From Planctomycetaceae bacterium (GTDB lineage: Bacteria > Planctomycetota > Phycisphaerae > SM23-33): a DNA stretch of 64,000 bases. Position 1 is the stretch's first letter. The number at the start of each line of letters is the position of its first letter. Below, in pieces: positions 17,301 to 25,486 of the stretch. The translations under genes and the position numbers were made by a program. The DNA is taken from positions 1 to 64,000 of the forward strand of contig JBDKTA010000009.1 in assembly GCA_039680605.1 (NCBI GenBank). The letters run 5' to 3'. The notes under the pieces were generated by a model, which worked only from the letters and a program-made list of their open reading frames with translations, ran no database searches and had not been told where the DNA came from.

Positions 17301-18480
17301 GATCGCCCAGAACGTCCGCTCCGACCGGGCGCTGCAGAACATCACCGTCGAACGCCTGACGCTGGAACCGCTGGAGATTTCACTCGAGAAAAACTCCGCC
17401 ACCCTGGTGGCGGACCTGGAGAACCTTCCCGACAAACCCGCCGGCACGTTCACGCTGCTGGCCGGCGACATCGACGCCGATGAGTTGACCGAATGGATCG
17501 CCGGCCCGCCCGACGCGCCGACCTCGCAGCCGGCGGCCTTGACGGCGGCGGAATCGGCCGCCCTCGCCCAGCGCGCCGGGGAGCTGATCGCTGCAAAGAC
17601 GCCCCGCCTGCTGGCCTGGAATCTGTCAGGCCGCGCCGAACTGGACCTTCTACGGATGACCGACGCCAATACCGGGAAAGTGTTCCAGCCGCGGCAGGTG
17701 ACGCTATGGGCGTCGCTGTCGAAGGGGCTGTGCAAGGTGAATTACGCCGCCTCGCTGTCGGGGGGAACGCTGGCGGTCGACTACGCGGTGCATCTGGACG
17801 ACACGACGCCGCTGGTCAGCACGCGACTGTCGCTCACCAGCGCGGTGGCCACCGATACCGTCCAAAGCCTGCTCAAGAGTTCCTTCCCAGGCAACACCGT
17901 CGAAGGCACGTTCACCCGCACCGAGGACAGCACCCTGCCGCTGAGAGACCTCGTCGCCTCGGCAATCGACAGCCGCTACCCGCTGCACCCGCGGGGCGTG
18001 GCGCAGACAGTGGCCCACGACGGCGTCGTTCGCGGGCGAGCGGCGCCGATGTTCGTCACGCGCGTTTTTCCGGGTCTGAATCTCACGCAATACCCCTACC
18101 GCCGCATGACCGGCTTTGCCGAGCTTCGCGAGGACGGCACGGTGGTCAACGACCTGATCTTCGACGGGCTCAAGTATGACCTGTACATGGAGGGCGTCAC
18201 CGACGCCAACGGAGTCGGGCAGTACCAGGTCGGGCTGATTCTGCTGGGCACGCCCCAGAGCGCCGACTTCAACCACCGCTATCGCCAGGGGCGCATCCCG
18301 ATCCTTAAGTCCAAGGCCCGCGTCGTCAAGGGGCAGATGCTCGACGAGGAAGTCACCTACCCCTGGCCCAACGAATCGCTGTTCACCATGTTCCTCGACA
18401 ACAACATCTTCTACCGCATCTGGCTGAACTCCCGAGCCAAGCCCGCCGCGGGGGACGAGTCTGATCATGCTGCAAAATAA
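14353..18480 (+). CDS. AsmA/YhdP-like giant envelope protein
   Basis: A 1375-aa protein with one N-terminal transmembrane helix (residues about 17-38, before YWLPTNYVRDWLTREL). A very long beta-rich periplasmic part follows, built of repeats such as VTIGEGMVA, IRHLTFRQP, LRVDFSPLDLLLRRRIEWM and LQGLEVDV, typical of AsmA, TamB and YhdP-type proteins. Known members span the envelope and move phospholipids to the outer membrane. It opens with GTG at 14353. The stop overlaps the next gene by 14 bp, implying translational coupling. The fold is inferred from the pattern rather than from a diagnostic motif. Confidence 0.75.
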   Translation: MTAFEAQLQRRRWWQNILRAAVVLALVLLTVYVTLPYWLPTNYVRDWLTRELSRQSGLVVTIGEGMVAPDGRTSDEDFTVAWRNDIQIRHLTFRQPPRFGGGRMIFVDRLRVDFSPLDLLLRRRIEWMTLQGLEVDVRQDQDGNCNLAALEGLQSDLKTQHIRVQNATVRIVPAPSTQAMTIKVSDMEYVAGKLQHVALGSVTVSALLEQTPACAPVSLQYNGSAAPARTRLSFSNIDLSQLHLAKLLSLPVSRLSGRCGGWIDLAFDPDSTTGHLPFEVDLSVENLDVQPLQGRRLPPVPQAGLSVKAVYHLNGLLEVLEGKVALPGIDVRGKASIMTRAGGEALGDIDSLEISEGIVHPARLAALLSGRSDSLGELAISGPVRVGRLTILHEGPRVRLAANLNASDAEVAYGADVLKVAGRRALLDVEATLDQRTAAIDLELVRLSLGGNSLIARGTLPDARAAMEQIAHEDGPVLKAVLAHLTAMKLRGEWEIHDTQSLLDMLGARLRKECEMDLQGSATGKWYLQPSADIGLHISADVPGSTLLMIGRRVAKPPGQPLRLTMAAGFDLGRTACTNISLDATMGPARLALDDGFVSLIADKDGMIAAGGKFSLTGTRTLLQCVPDRPEWLRVIDGDFTAACKLQIRPQRRSVQAEVAFSNMNVYGHPSVDDQRTAREKPWQLQGEMNIDATLMLKDSATLDLSLECDADAMSFDTGGPLPRRKPAGVPARLRMDGRLVREKGTAAVTLNSLNLVIGGSAVRLGGTALFTEASAPLAPVPAAVDSYHVNLHTTCCLDEALLDLVPELKGPVAEHRLSGAIDTHVLLSDAGQGARLNARIDAETLAVDSAMFGFTKPAGLAAMAKMQTAFGADGRSFDLTSLDLQVGSLRVSASAVGALKPPGAGALPEAAPREVHLTASAPDVAALGSLMGSVRPYLPCGDFSLRMHWRDDHGGVLPQVELFSRGLSMRVRGKMVTLKGQMIAQNVRSDRALQNITVERLTLEPLEISLEKNSATLVADLENLPDKPAGTFTLLAGDIDADELTEWIAGPPDAPTSQPAALTAAESAALAQRAGELIAAKTPRLLAWNLSGRAELDLLRMTDANTGKVFQPRQVTLWASLSKGLCKVNYAASLSGGTLAVDYAVHLDDTTPLVSTRLSLTSAVATDTVQSLLKSSFPGNTVEGTFTRTEDSTLPLRDLVASAIDSRYPLHPRGVAQTVAHDGVVRGRAAPMFVTRVFPGLNLTQYPYRRMTGFAELREDGTVVNDLIFDGLKYDLYMEGVTDANGVGQYQVGLILLGTPQSADFNHRYRQGRIPILKSKARVVKGQMLDEEVTYPWPNESLFTMFLDNNIFYRIWLNSRAKPAAGDESDHAAK

Positions 18481-20320
18481 GAAGGAACCCTTCGATCACC
18501 CTCGCGGACTGCGGCCGTTGCTTCGCAAGGCCACCTGGGGCAAGACCGCGTTGCCCATGACGATCAGCGCTGTCCTCTTCGCCGCCGTCTGCGCATTCCA
18601 GCAATATCTCACCAGCGGACGCTGGATCAACTTCAGCGCCATGGCGTACCTGCAGGACGTCAAGAAACCCATCGGGCACATCCTCCTCAATCCCCTGCCG
18701 GTGCTGCAGTATCCATGGATGATCCTCATTACCGGCCTGATCCTGGCGATCCTGGTCTTCGTCCCGGTCATCGTCGCGGTGCTCTACCACCTGCGATTCG
18801 CGGCCATCTTCATCGTCATCCAGGCGGTCGTCTCCCACACGCCGGTGCTGGCGATGGTCTCGGCGGTGGGATGCCTGCTGGCCGCCCGCACCCGCCTGCG
18901 AAGCGAGATGCCTTTCGTCGCCGCGATCCTGGGGCTGATCCCCGCCGCGGCCTACCTGCACCTGATGGGCTACCTCGGTCTCAACACCGCCACCGTCATG
19001 TCGCTGCAGCGATGGGTGCTGTACGCCCCGTTCCTGGTGGCGACCGTGGCCGCCGTCCTGGCCTGCGGAATGGTGCTGACCCTGGCCAGCCTCACCGGAT
19101 TTCGACCCGGCGTCATCTGGCCGGTGCTGCTGGCACTGACGGCCGCCCCCGTCACCCTCTTCTACACGCAGGTCCGCGCCGACGAACTGGACTACCGCCT
19201 GCTGATCGAGGGCCTTCCGGCCGGCGATGCGCTGCTCGAAACGCGCAAGTTCAGCGACTGGCTCAAGGCCAGCAACGCCCAGGGTCTGACCGGACAGACC
19301 CTCGAGAATCAAATCGAGTCTGACCTCAAAGCCCAGAGGTCCCGGATCTTTCAAAGCTGCAAACAATTTCTGGAATCGCACCCCGCCAGCCGCCGCGCGC
19401 CCGAGATCCTCTGGGTGCAGGCACAAGGCATGAGCCTGCAGGTCGACCGCCAAGCAATGGCCGCGGGACTGCTGGCCTATACCTCCACCTGGCCCCTGCA
19501 GGGATCCGCCTCCGACTTCACGCGACTGGTGCAGAGTTTCCCCTCCTCGCAACAAGCCGCCCTCGCGCGGCTGCAGCTTGCCCAGTTGGACTTGAGGAAC
19601 GGCAAAGCCGACGCGGCCATCGAACACCTTCTCGATGCCCAGAAGAGGCTCGCTGCCGCCGTCCTGAACACCCGACCGGAAGCCCGCGAAGCGGACATCT
19701 TCGTGCCCAAGGCCGTACTCCCCAGCACCACCTACCTGACCGACCGCCTGTTCAGCGCCAGAAGACTCATCGCCGTCATCCAGCAGGGCGGCGTTGTCAC
19801 ACGGTCGGGAACCGGCCCCTGGCAAGTCGATCCGCAGGCCGCCGCCGCCCTGGGGGCATTCCTTCAGGTTGATCCTTTCTCGCCGGAATACCGCAAGGCA
19901 ATGCGAGAGCTGGCCGTCGCGCACGCCGCCAGTTCCCTCGGACCTTTCCTCCGGCTGCAAGCGGCCAAGGCCGATCTGGCCACGCCCGGTCAGCCGCCCG
20001 CCGCCGTCTTGCATGCGGCCAAAGACCTGCAGGCTCTTGCCTCGGCGCGTCCGCTCGACTACCTTTCCGCCGAAGCGAATTACGCCCTGGGACGCCTGCA
20101 TGCGGAACTTCCGCCCGACCTGGAAGGCAAACTCCAGGAGCGAGAGTACTATGAGATCGTTGCCCAGGGACCGGTAAGCTTCTGGGCGCGGATGGCCGGA
20201 GACGCACTGGCCTCGATGGCGCCGGACGACGTATCGCCGGGCGAAGACCCGACCGAAGACACAGCGGCCACTACGGCGCCCGCGTCGGCCTCGGCCCCGG
20301 CGTCCTCGTCGGCCCACTGA
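18467..20320 (+). CDS. Membrane protein with helical-repeat C-terminal domain
   Basis: A 617-aa protein I cannot assign to a named family. Residues 25-235 contain about six hydrophobic helices (for example ILITGLILAILVFVPVIVAV and VAAVLACGMVLTLASLTGF). Residues 240-580 are soluble and alpha-helical with TPR-like pairs (EILWVQAQGMSL, ARLQLAQLDLRNGKADAAIEHL, LSAEANYALGRLHAEL). The last 35 residues are Ala/Ser/Pro rich. It overlaps the AsmA-like gene by 14 bp and is followed 13 bp later by a glycosyltransferase, so an envelope-lipid role is inferred from context only. Confidence 0.8.
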   Translation: MLQNKKEPFDHPRGLRPLLRKATWGKTALPMTISAVLFAAVCAFQQYLTSGRWINFSAMAYLQDVKKPIGHILLNPLPVLQYPWMILITGLILAILVFVPVIVAVLYHLRFAAIFIVIQAVVSHTPVLAMVSAVGCLLAARTRLRSEMPFVAAILGLIPAAAYLHLMGYLGLNTATVMSLQRWVLYAPFLVATVAAVLACGMVLTLASLTGFRPGVIWPVLLALTAAPVTLFYTQVRADELDYRLLIEGLPAGDALLETRKFSDWLKASNAQGLTGQTLENQIESDLKAQRSRIFQSCKQFLESHPASRRAPEILWVQAQGMSLQVDRQAMAAGLLAYTSTWPLQGSASDFTRLVQSFPSSQQAALARLQLAQLDLRNGKADAAIEHLLDAQKRLAAAVLNTRPEAREADIFVPKAVLPSTTYLTDRLFSARRLIAVIQQGGVVTRSGTGPWQVDPQAAAALGAFLQVDPFSPEYRKAMRELAVAHAASSLGPFLRLQAAKADLATPGQPPAAVLHAAKDLQALASARPLDYLSAEANYALGRLHAELPPDLEGKLQEREYYEIVAQGPVSFWARMAGDALASMAPDDVSPGEDPTEDTAATTAPASASAPASSSAH

Positions 20321-20333
20321 TTGGGATGGATGA

Positions 20334-21533
20334 ATGGAGACCATGACACAACACAGCGACGCCGGCGGCCCGACGGCCAGACCCGTGAAGGTCCTGATGC
20401 TGACCGCCACCGTCGGGGCCGGACACAACTCCGCCACGGCGGCGATCATGGAAGCCCTCAAGCACTCCCCCGTGCCGCTGCAGATCGAGAGGCTGGACCT
20501 GATGACGGTCGTGCCGCGGTGGTTTCGCGCGTATTACGCCAGCGGCTACGAGGTCGTCATGACCCACATGCCCCGCCTGTACGGGGTGGGGTATCGCCTG
20601 ACCAATCACCCCCACGGGGCGCGGCGCGGCGTCATGGAGAGCCTGCGGATGGCGATCGAGCGCCTGGCCATGCGCAAGCTGGCCCGGCGCCTGGTCCAGG
20701 ACCCGCCCGACCTGATCGTCAACGCGCACTTCCTGGCCGCACCGATGATCGGGCGGATGATCCAGGCGGGGCGGCTGCCCACGCGGCAGGTCACGATCGT
20801 CACCGACGTCGAGGTGCATCGCATGTGGTATGCCACCGGCGTCGAGCACTGGTTCGTCGCGTCGGACTATTCCGGGGCCTTCCTGCAGAGGTGGGGTATC
20901 GACCCGGCCGCGATCACCGTCACCGGCATCCCCATCCATCCCAAGTGGAATGAACCCCTCGACAAGGACCGGATCCTCAGCGAGTGGCAGCTACCGCGCG
21001 ACAACCCCATCGCCATCCTGACCGGCGGCACGGAGTTCACCATCGGGCCCATCGTCGATATCGCCCGGGACATCCTGAAGACCTGCCCGCAGGCATACCT
21101 GGTCGTGCTGGCCGGGCGCGACAAAAACCTTCTGGGCGAGTTGTCGAAGATCGCGGCCGCCGAAAGCCGCCTCAAGCCCGTCTCGTTCACCGATCGCTCG
21201 CACGAGCTGGTCGAGGCCGCCTCCGTCATGCTGACCAAGCCCGGCGGCATCACCACCACCGAATGCCTGGCCAAAGGCGTTCCGATGATTCTGATGAACC
21301 CCGTTCCCGGACACGAGGGCGGCAACGCCGAGTACTACCAGCGCCAGGGCGCCGCCATCGTCGCACGCGGGCAGGAGCAGATCGTCTCGGCGCTCAAGAC
21401 CCTGCTGGACAACCCCGACCGCCTCGCCGACATGGGCCGAAAGGCTCGCGCCCTGTCGCACCTGTCCACCCCGCTGGTCGCCCAAGGCATCATCAACCGC
21501 TGCAAGGAAATCTACCAAAACAGTAACCAGTAA
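20334..21533 (+). CDS. GT28-family glycosyltransferase (MGDG synthase/UgtP type)
   Basis: A 399-aa GT-B enzyme. The N-terminal LMLTATVGAGHNSATAAI has the GAGH loop (28-31) shared by MurG, plant MGDG synthase and Bacillus UgtP. The C-terminal domain has VLAGRDKNLL, the SFTDRSHELVEAA segment and TKPGGITTTECLAKGVP, which bind the nucleotide-sugar donor. Expected role: transfer of glucose or galactose to diacylglycerol or a related lipid at the membrane face. ATGs at 20334 and 20343 are both possible. The last codons and stop (QNSNQ*) lie inside a CAGTAACCAGTAATCAGTAA repeat. Confidence 0.88.
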   Translation: METMTQHSDAGGPTARPVKVLMLTATVGAGHNSATAAIMEALKHSPVPLQIERLDLMTVVPRWFRAYYASGYEVVMTHMPRLYGVGYRLTNHPHGARRGVMESLRMAIERLAMRKLARRLVQDPPDLIVNAHFLAAPMIGRMIQAGRLPTRQVTIVTDVEVHRMWYATGVEHWFVASDYSGAFLQRWGIDPAAITVTGIPIHPKWNEPLDKDRILSEWQLPRDNPIAILTGGTEFTIGPIVDIARDILKTCPQAYLVVLAGRDKNLLGELSKIAAAESRLKPVSFTDRSHELVEAASVMLTKPGGITTTECLAKGVPMILMNPVPGHEGGNAEYYQRQGAAIVARGQEQIVSALKTLLDNPDRLADMGRKARALSHLSTPLVAQGIINRCKEIYQNSNQ

Positions 21534-21700
21534 TCAGTAACCCGTGTGCTCGAATGGCGTGGCGGATTGGATAATGGATGGATGGATGGATGGATGGATG
21601 GATGGATGTCGGGTGGCATGGCGACACGCGTTTCTGTTTCTAGCGGGTCGCCATGGCGTTCTTCTCGTCCTCGTCGTCGTCCTCGTCCTCGTCGTCGGTT
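21531..21700. repeat. Intergenic repeat block: AGTAATCAGT, GGAT array, GTC-rich array
   Basis: Three repeat types occur in 242 bp. AGTAATCAGTAAC begins at the stop of the glycosyltransferase; about eight GGAT units lie at 21574-21608; a CTCGTC-type array at 21661-21700 matches the array at 9598-9628 over 31 nt. Reading frames here encode low-complexity runs and are not called. The next gene starts at 21776. Confidence 0.75.
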
Positions 21701-21775
21701 TTTTCTTTTTAGTCTTTGAACGAACCGCCATAATATCCCCGCACAAGGAAGTCCATTGAACGCAAGGACGCGATC

Positions 21776-22615
21776 ATGAAATCAATCCACATCGTTGAGC
21801 AGTCGCTGCCGATGGCATGGGAGAAGGCGGTCCTGGCCTGCTGGCACGTGGGCGACGCATTCCCCACCGAGTATGACAAGCCCGGCGACCCGGCCAGCCG
21901 CGACGTCACCGCCACCATCCACGTGACCGCCCCGTTCGACGAGCCGCGAATCCACCGAGCCTTTCCCGGCGGGCTCGACGACCTCGAAAAATACCGCGCC
22001 GAAATGCTCTACGGCGTCCATGACCACTGGATCGACCCCGCGGCAGGCAAGTGGGAGTACACCTACCACGAACGCCTGCGTGAGTATCGCGTGCCGGGCC
22101 TGACCAACCTCTTCGACCAGATCGAAGGCGCCGTCGAACGCCTCAAGCAGGCCCCCCACACCCGCCGCGCCCAGGCCGTCACCTGGCAGGTCTGGAACGA
22201 CATGCACATCGCCGACCCGGCCTGCCTGCAGCGCCTCTGGTTTCGAATCTCCAACGGCAAGCTCCACATGAACGCCCACATGCGCAGCAACGACGCGTAC
22301 AAGGCCGCCTTCATGAACATGTACGCCTTCACCGAACTCCAGGCCGAGATGGCCGCACGCCTGGGCATCGCCCCCGGCGACTACATCCACATCGCCGACA
22401 GCTTCCACATCTACGGCAGCTACTTCGCCGACTTCGAAGGCTTCCTCAAGCTCTCGCAATCGCAGGCCCAGGCCAACAAGACCTTCACCATGGACTTCGC
22501 CCGCGAGATATTCCTGGAAGGCTGCGACAAGCTGCTAGCCGAGCCCGACATGCCCGAGACCAAAAAGGCCCTAGTCCGCGCCCGTCGCCAGCAGTTGCTG
22601 TCGCAGGCGAACTAG
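21776..22615 (+). CDS. Thymidylate synthase family protein (divergent)
   Basis: A 279-aa protein. Residues 145-215 align without gaps to the thymidylate synthase core: Cys150 in DPACLQRLWFRI is the expected nucleophile, R170-S171-x-D173 matches the RSxD phosphate/nucleotide motif, Asn181 matches the Asn that selects a uracil base over cytosine, and H211-x-Y213 in DSFHIYG matches the HxY dUMP contact. This favours methylation of dUMP to dTMP rather than dCMP hydroxymethylation. The N-terminal third is unlike E. coli ThyA, and no RTGT-type motif is evident. Its TAG stop begins the 52-bp repeat at 22613. Confidence 0.8.
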   Translation: MKSIHIVEQSLPMAWEKAVLACWHVGDAFPTEYDKPGDPASRDVTATIHVTAPFDEPRIHRAFPGGLDDLEKYRAEMLYGVHDHWIDPAAGKWEYTYHERLREYRVPGLTNLFDQIEGAVERLKQAPHTRRAQAVTWQVWNDMHIADPACLQRLWFRISNGKLHMNAHMRSNDAYKAAFMNMYAFTELQAEMAARLGIAPGDYIHIADSFHIYGSYFADFEGFLKLSQSQAQANKTFTMDFAREIFLEGCDKLLAEPDMPETKKALVRARRQQLLSQAN

Positions 22616-22664
22616 CCCGGATATTTCACCGCGGAGATCGCGGAGACCGCAGAGGTGTCTTGAA
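22613..22664. repeat. 52-bp dispersed repeat, copy A
   Basis: It begins with TAGCCCGGATATTTCACC, whose first three bases are the TAG stop of the thymidylate-synthase-family gene, and continues with CGCGGAGATCGCGGAG and GCAGAGGT-type units. An inverted copy with 48 of 52 identical bases lies at 59297-59348. Confidence 0.75.
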
Positions 22665-22979
22665 TAACGTGGAGGTCGTAGGTCTTAGGTCATAGGCCAT
22701 AGAGCAGGTCCGAGGTGACCTCCCGGCCGCAGACCTTCAACCTAAGACCACCGACCTCAGACCTAACCTCTCGTTGTACTTCCTTGCACTTTGTTGTACT
22801 TTTCACAGCGGTTTGCAGGGAAGCGCAACCTTCCGCCCTGGCGGCGTAAGTGATCGCCCTAACTCTTAACATCTATTACACAACGACTTATATAGACACC
22901 CAATGCCAGTGCCATCGGAGGCTCCTGAACACCTTGCCGCCGGTTCCACAGACATTGAACGCAAGTCGCCGCTCCGGCG
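22665..22979. other. Intergenic region with AGGTC-type repeats
   Basis: From about 22670 to 22775 short units of AGGTCTTAGGTC and their inverted form GACCTAAGACC alternate. Downstream (22850-22980) the DNA is AT-richer with TATATAGACACC at about 22889. I see no gene. The ankyrin gene ends at 22980 from the other side, so both flanking genes converge here. Confidence 0.5.
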
Positions 22980-25463
22980 CTATGGCAGAGATTGCGTCTT
23001 CACCTTTGCCCGTCGGGCGCGATGCTCTTTGAGCAACTGCATGATTTCCCTGCCGGCGTTGAAGGTGGCGGCCTCCACCAGCGGAGGCACATATCCGTCG
23101 CCGCCGCCGTGGTGGCGAGCATAGTGGAGGGCTTGGTCGCCGCCCAGACCCGCTCCGCGTTCCAGCAGCAAGGCCAGAGCGTCTTTCTGCTTGTAAAAGA
23201 TCGCAGATGACACAATGTGTCGGTCCGGCGTCACGCCCTGATCCAGCAGCAGTGTCATGATCTCGATGCGCCCGTGCATCGCCGCCACTCGCAGAGGCGT
23301 GTAGTCGACCCCGGAAGGATCTTGCCCCACGCGCGCAAGTTTCGGATCGGCCTTCAACATTGCTCGAACCTGGTCGGTGCGGCCCAGGGCGCAGGCGGAC
23401 AGAATATCGACCTCTGCACCACGCTCCAGCAGCAGTTTCGCGGTTCGATCGTCGGCAAACCACAGCAGGGGGCGGTCCCAGTGGTCCAGGCCCTTAGGAT
23501 TGGCGCCCATCGCAAGGAGCGTCTCCACATATTCCGGCACCGCCGACTCTGCAACTCCGGCCAATGCCTCATTCAGCGCCTGCTGCGTATGGCCCTTCTT
23601 CTTGTGGTAGTCCATGAACAGCTTGAAATTGCAGGACAGCGCATTCTTGTCATGATGGGGCATCGCCTCGATGAACTTGCCGTCTTCGGGAGCATCGGCT
23701 CCCTGCGACAAAAGGAACCGGGCCATCTCCACCTGCCCCGCAGAAATTGCTTTGGGCAGAGGCGGCCAGCCGCCGCTGTCGCTGATATCTGCCTCGCCGT
23801 TGATGTCGGCGCCTTTGGACAGCAGGAGGCGCGCCATCTCGATGTCGCCGGCCTCGGCGGCACGGTTCAGCGCGGCACAGGGAGGTTTGACATTGGCGCC
23901 TCTATCCAGCAGCAGCTTGACGGTCCGACGGTGGCGATACTGGGCGGCGTATTCCAGGCAGTCGCTGTCGCGGCGCAAGTCATAGCCGCGGGCGAGCAGC
24001 AGTTCGATGATGGCATTGCGCCCGCCGGAAGCAGCCTCTCGCATGAGCGCCCCCCACGGCCCGGGGCCCGCATCCTCTTCCGCGTCGCGGGCGGCAGGCA
24101 AAGGATTGGCCGTCATATACGCCGCTACCGCATCGGCCATCCCCAGCCACGCCGCACACTCGGGGTTGGGCTTTGCGCCGCGTTCGATCAGCAGCCGCGC
24201 CTCCGCTTCATGCCGATGACGATGCGCCCACCCCAAGGCATCCATGTCTTCCCAGCTCAGCCTGGTAGTCCCGGAGCGATTGGCATCCAGAATCCGCCGC
24301 AGGTCGTCCAGCCTCCCCAGAGCGGCCGCCGAGACCTCGTCCAGCTTTGCCCCGCGACCCAGCAGCATCGCGACCATTGGAGAGTCGGTTCCGTAACCGC
24401 AAGCCGCAACTCGTAGCGGCGGCACCGCGCCGGCTGGATGCACTTTTGCCCCTCGCGACAGGAGCGTCTCGACCGCAAGGGTCAAGTAATAATCGCTCGC
24501 GGCCCAGCCCAAAGGGGTGCGCCCGTCGGTAACCGCCTCGATATTGGCTCCATGGGCGATCAACAAGTCCACCGTGTCGGCGAACCCCGACGCTGCCGCA
24601 TAGTACAGCGCCGTGCGGTGGTAACCGTCCTCCTCATCGACCTTCGCCCCGCGAGCCAGCAACAGTGCAACGATGTCGTTGTACCCGCCGCAGGCGGCCG
24701 CGTGCAGCGCGTCTACTCTTACGTCCGCCAGACCGCTCACCATTCCGCCCGGTTTGGCGCCTCGGTCCAGAAGCGATTTGGCCGTCTGGGCCAGACCGCG
24801 CTCGCACGCCCACAGAAGCGGAGCGCCGCGCGAGCGGTCGGCATAATTCGGGGCGGCGCCGGCGGCCAGGAGAATGTCCACCGCTTTTTGCCCCAACAGC
24901 AATCGCTGCCCCATCGGGCCCGGCGGCGATGTCGCTGAAGTGGAGATGGCGGTTGTCAGGGGCGTGCGGTTCATCCCGTCGGAGGCATTGAGGTCGGCCC
25001 CGGCGGCAATGAGCAGACGGACGATTTCCAGGCGGTTTTCTATTGAGATGCCGTGGAGACCCAGGGAATTGCACGCACCGGCCAGGACTGACGGATACCC
25101 GAGCCGAGGCTTGCGCGCCAGCAGGACCTTGACGCACTCGACCTGCGCATTGTTGACGGCCAATGCCAGCAATCCGTAACCGCAAGGCGCAGTGGCGTTG
25201 GCGTCGAGGCCGTCTTTCAACAGCGCCTCCAGCCGGCGCGCATCGCCGGCGACAATCGCTTTCTCTGCCTGCGACAGCGCGCTGTCCGGTCCTGTGGCCG
25301 GGGCAGTGTGCGGCCTGGTGGAGGGTTGGCCAGAGGCCGGTTGCGTCGCCGCCGGCAGCGCAGTGGGATCGGCCGGATACCGGTAGATGGGGCGTTCCCC
25401 GGAGAACGCAATGCTGCTGGCAGCACATACGACAAATACTACGACAAGCCGAAGGAGATACAT
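22980..25463 (-). CDS. Secreted ankyrin-repeat protein
   Basis: An 827-aa protein with an N-terminal signal peptide (MYLLRLVVVFVVCAASSIAF) and roughly twenty ankyrin repeats from about residue 65 to the end, recognisable by recurring LLxxGAxxN and ALHxAAxxG-type cores (LLLARGAKVDEED, LLIAHGANIEAV, LLDRGANVKPP, LLLSKGADINGE, LLSQGADAPEDG). Ankyrin arrays bind proteins; the partner is unknown. A short Pro/Thr linker (residues 30-60) separates the signal peptide from the repeats. It is followed upstream on the same strand by a small secreted helical protein. Confidence 0.9.
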   Translation of the reverse strand: MYLLRLVVVFVVCAASSIAFSGERPIYRYPADPTALPAATQPASGQPSTRPHTAPATGPDSALSQAEKAIVAGDARRLEALLKDGLDANATAPCGYGLLALAVNNAQVECVKVLLARKPRLGYPSVLAGACNSLGLHGISIENRLEIVRLLIAAGADLNASDGMNRTPLTTAISTSATSPPGPMGQRLLLGQKAVDILLAAGAAPNYADRSRGAPLLWACERGLAQTAKSLLDRGAKPGGMVSGLADVRVDALHAAACGGYNDIVALLLARGAKVDEEDGYHRTALYYAAASGFADTVDLLIAHGANIEAVTDGRTPLGWAASDYYLTLAVETLLSRGAKVHPAGAVPPLRVAACGYGTDSPMVAMLLGRGAKLDEVSAAALGRLDDLRRILDANRSGTTRLSWEDMDALGWAHRHRHEAEARLLIERGAKPNPECAAWLGMADAVAAYMTANPLPAARDAEEDAGPGPWGALMREAASGGRNAIIELLLARGYDLRRDSDCLEYAAQYRHRRTVKLLLDRGANVKPPCAALNRAAEAGDIEMARLLLSKGADINGEADISDSGGWPPLPKAISAGQVEMARFLLSQGADAPEDGKFIEAMPHHDKNALSCNFKLFMDYHKKKGHTQQALNEALAGVAESAVPEYVETLLAMGANPKGLDHWDRPLLWFADDRTAKLLLERGAEVDILSACALGRTDQVRAMLKADPKLARVGQDPSGVDYTPLRVAAMHGRIEIMTLLLDQGVTPDRHIVSSAIFYKQKDALALLLERGAGLGGDQALHYARHHGGGDGYVPPLVEAATFNAGREIMQLLKEHRARRAKVKTQSLP

Positions 25464-25486
25464 GGATTATTCCTCACGCACCGCAC

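Noticed and set aside
18383-20461. 692-aa minus-strand open frame
   Set aside because: It is antisense to the membrane/helical-repeat protein gene, low in complexity (Gly/Gln/Arg) and without recognisable domains.
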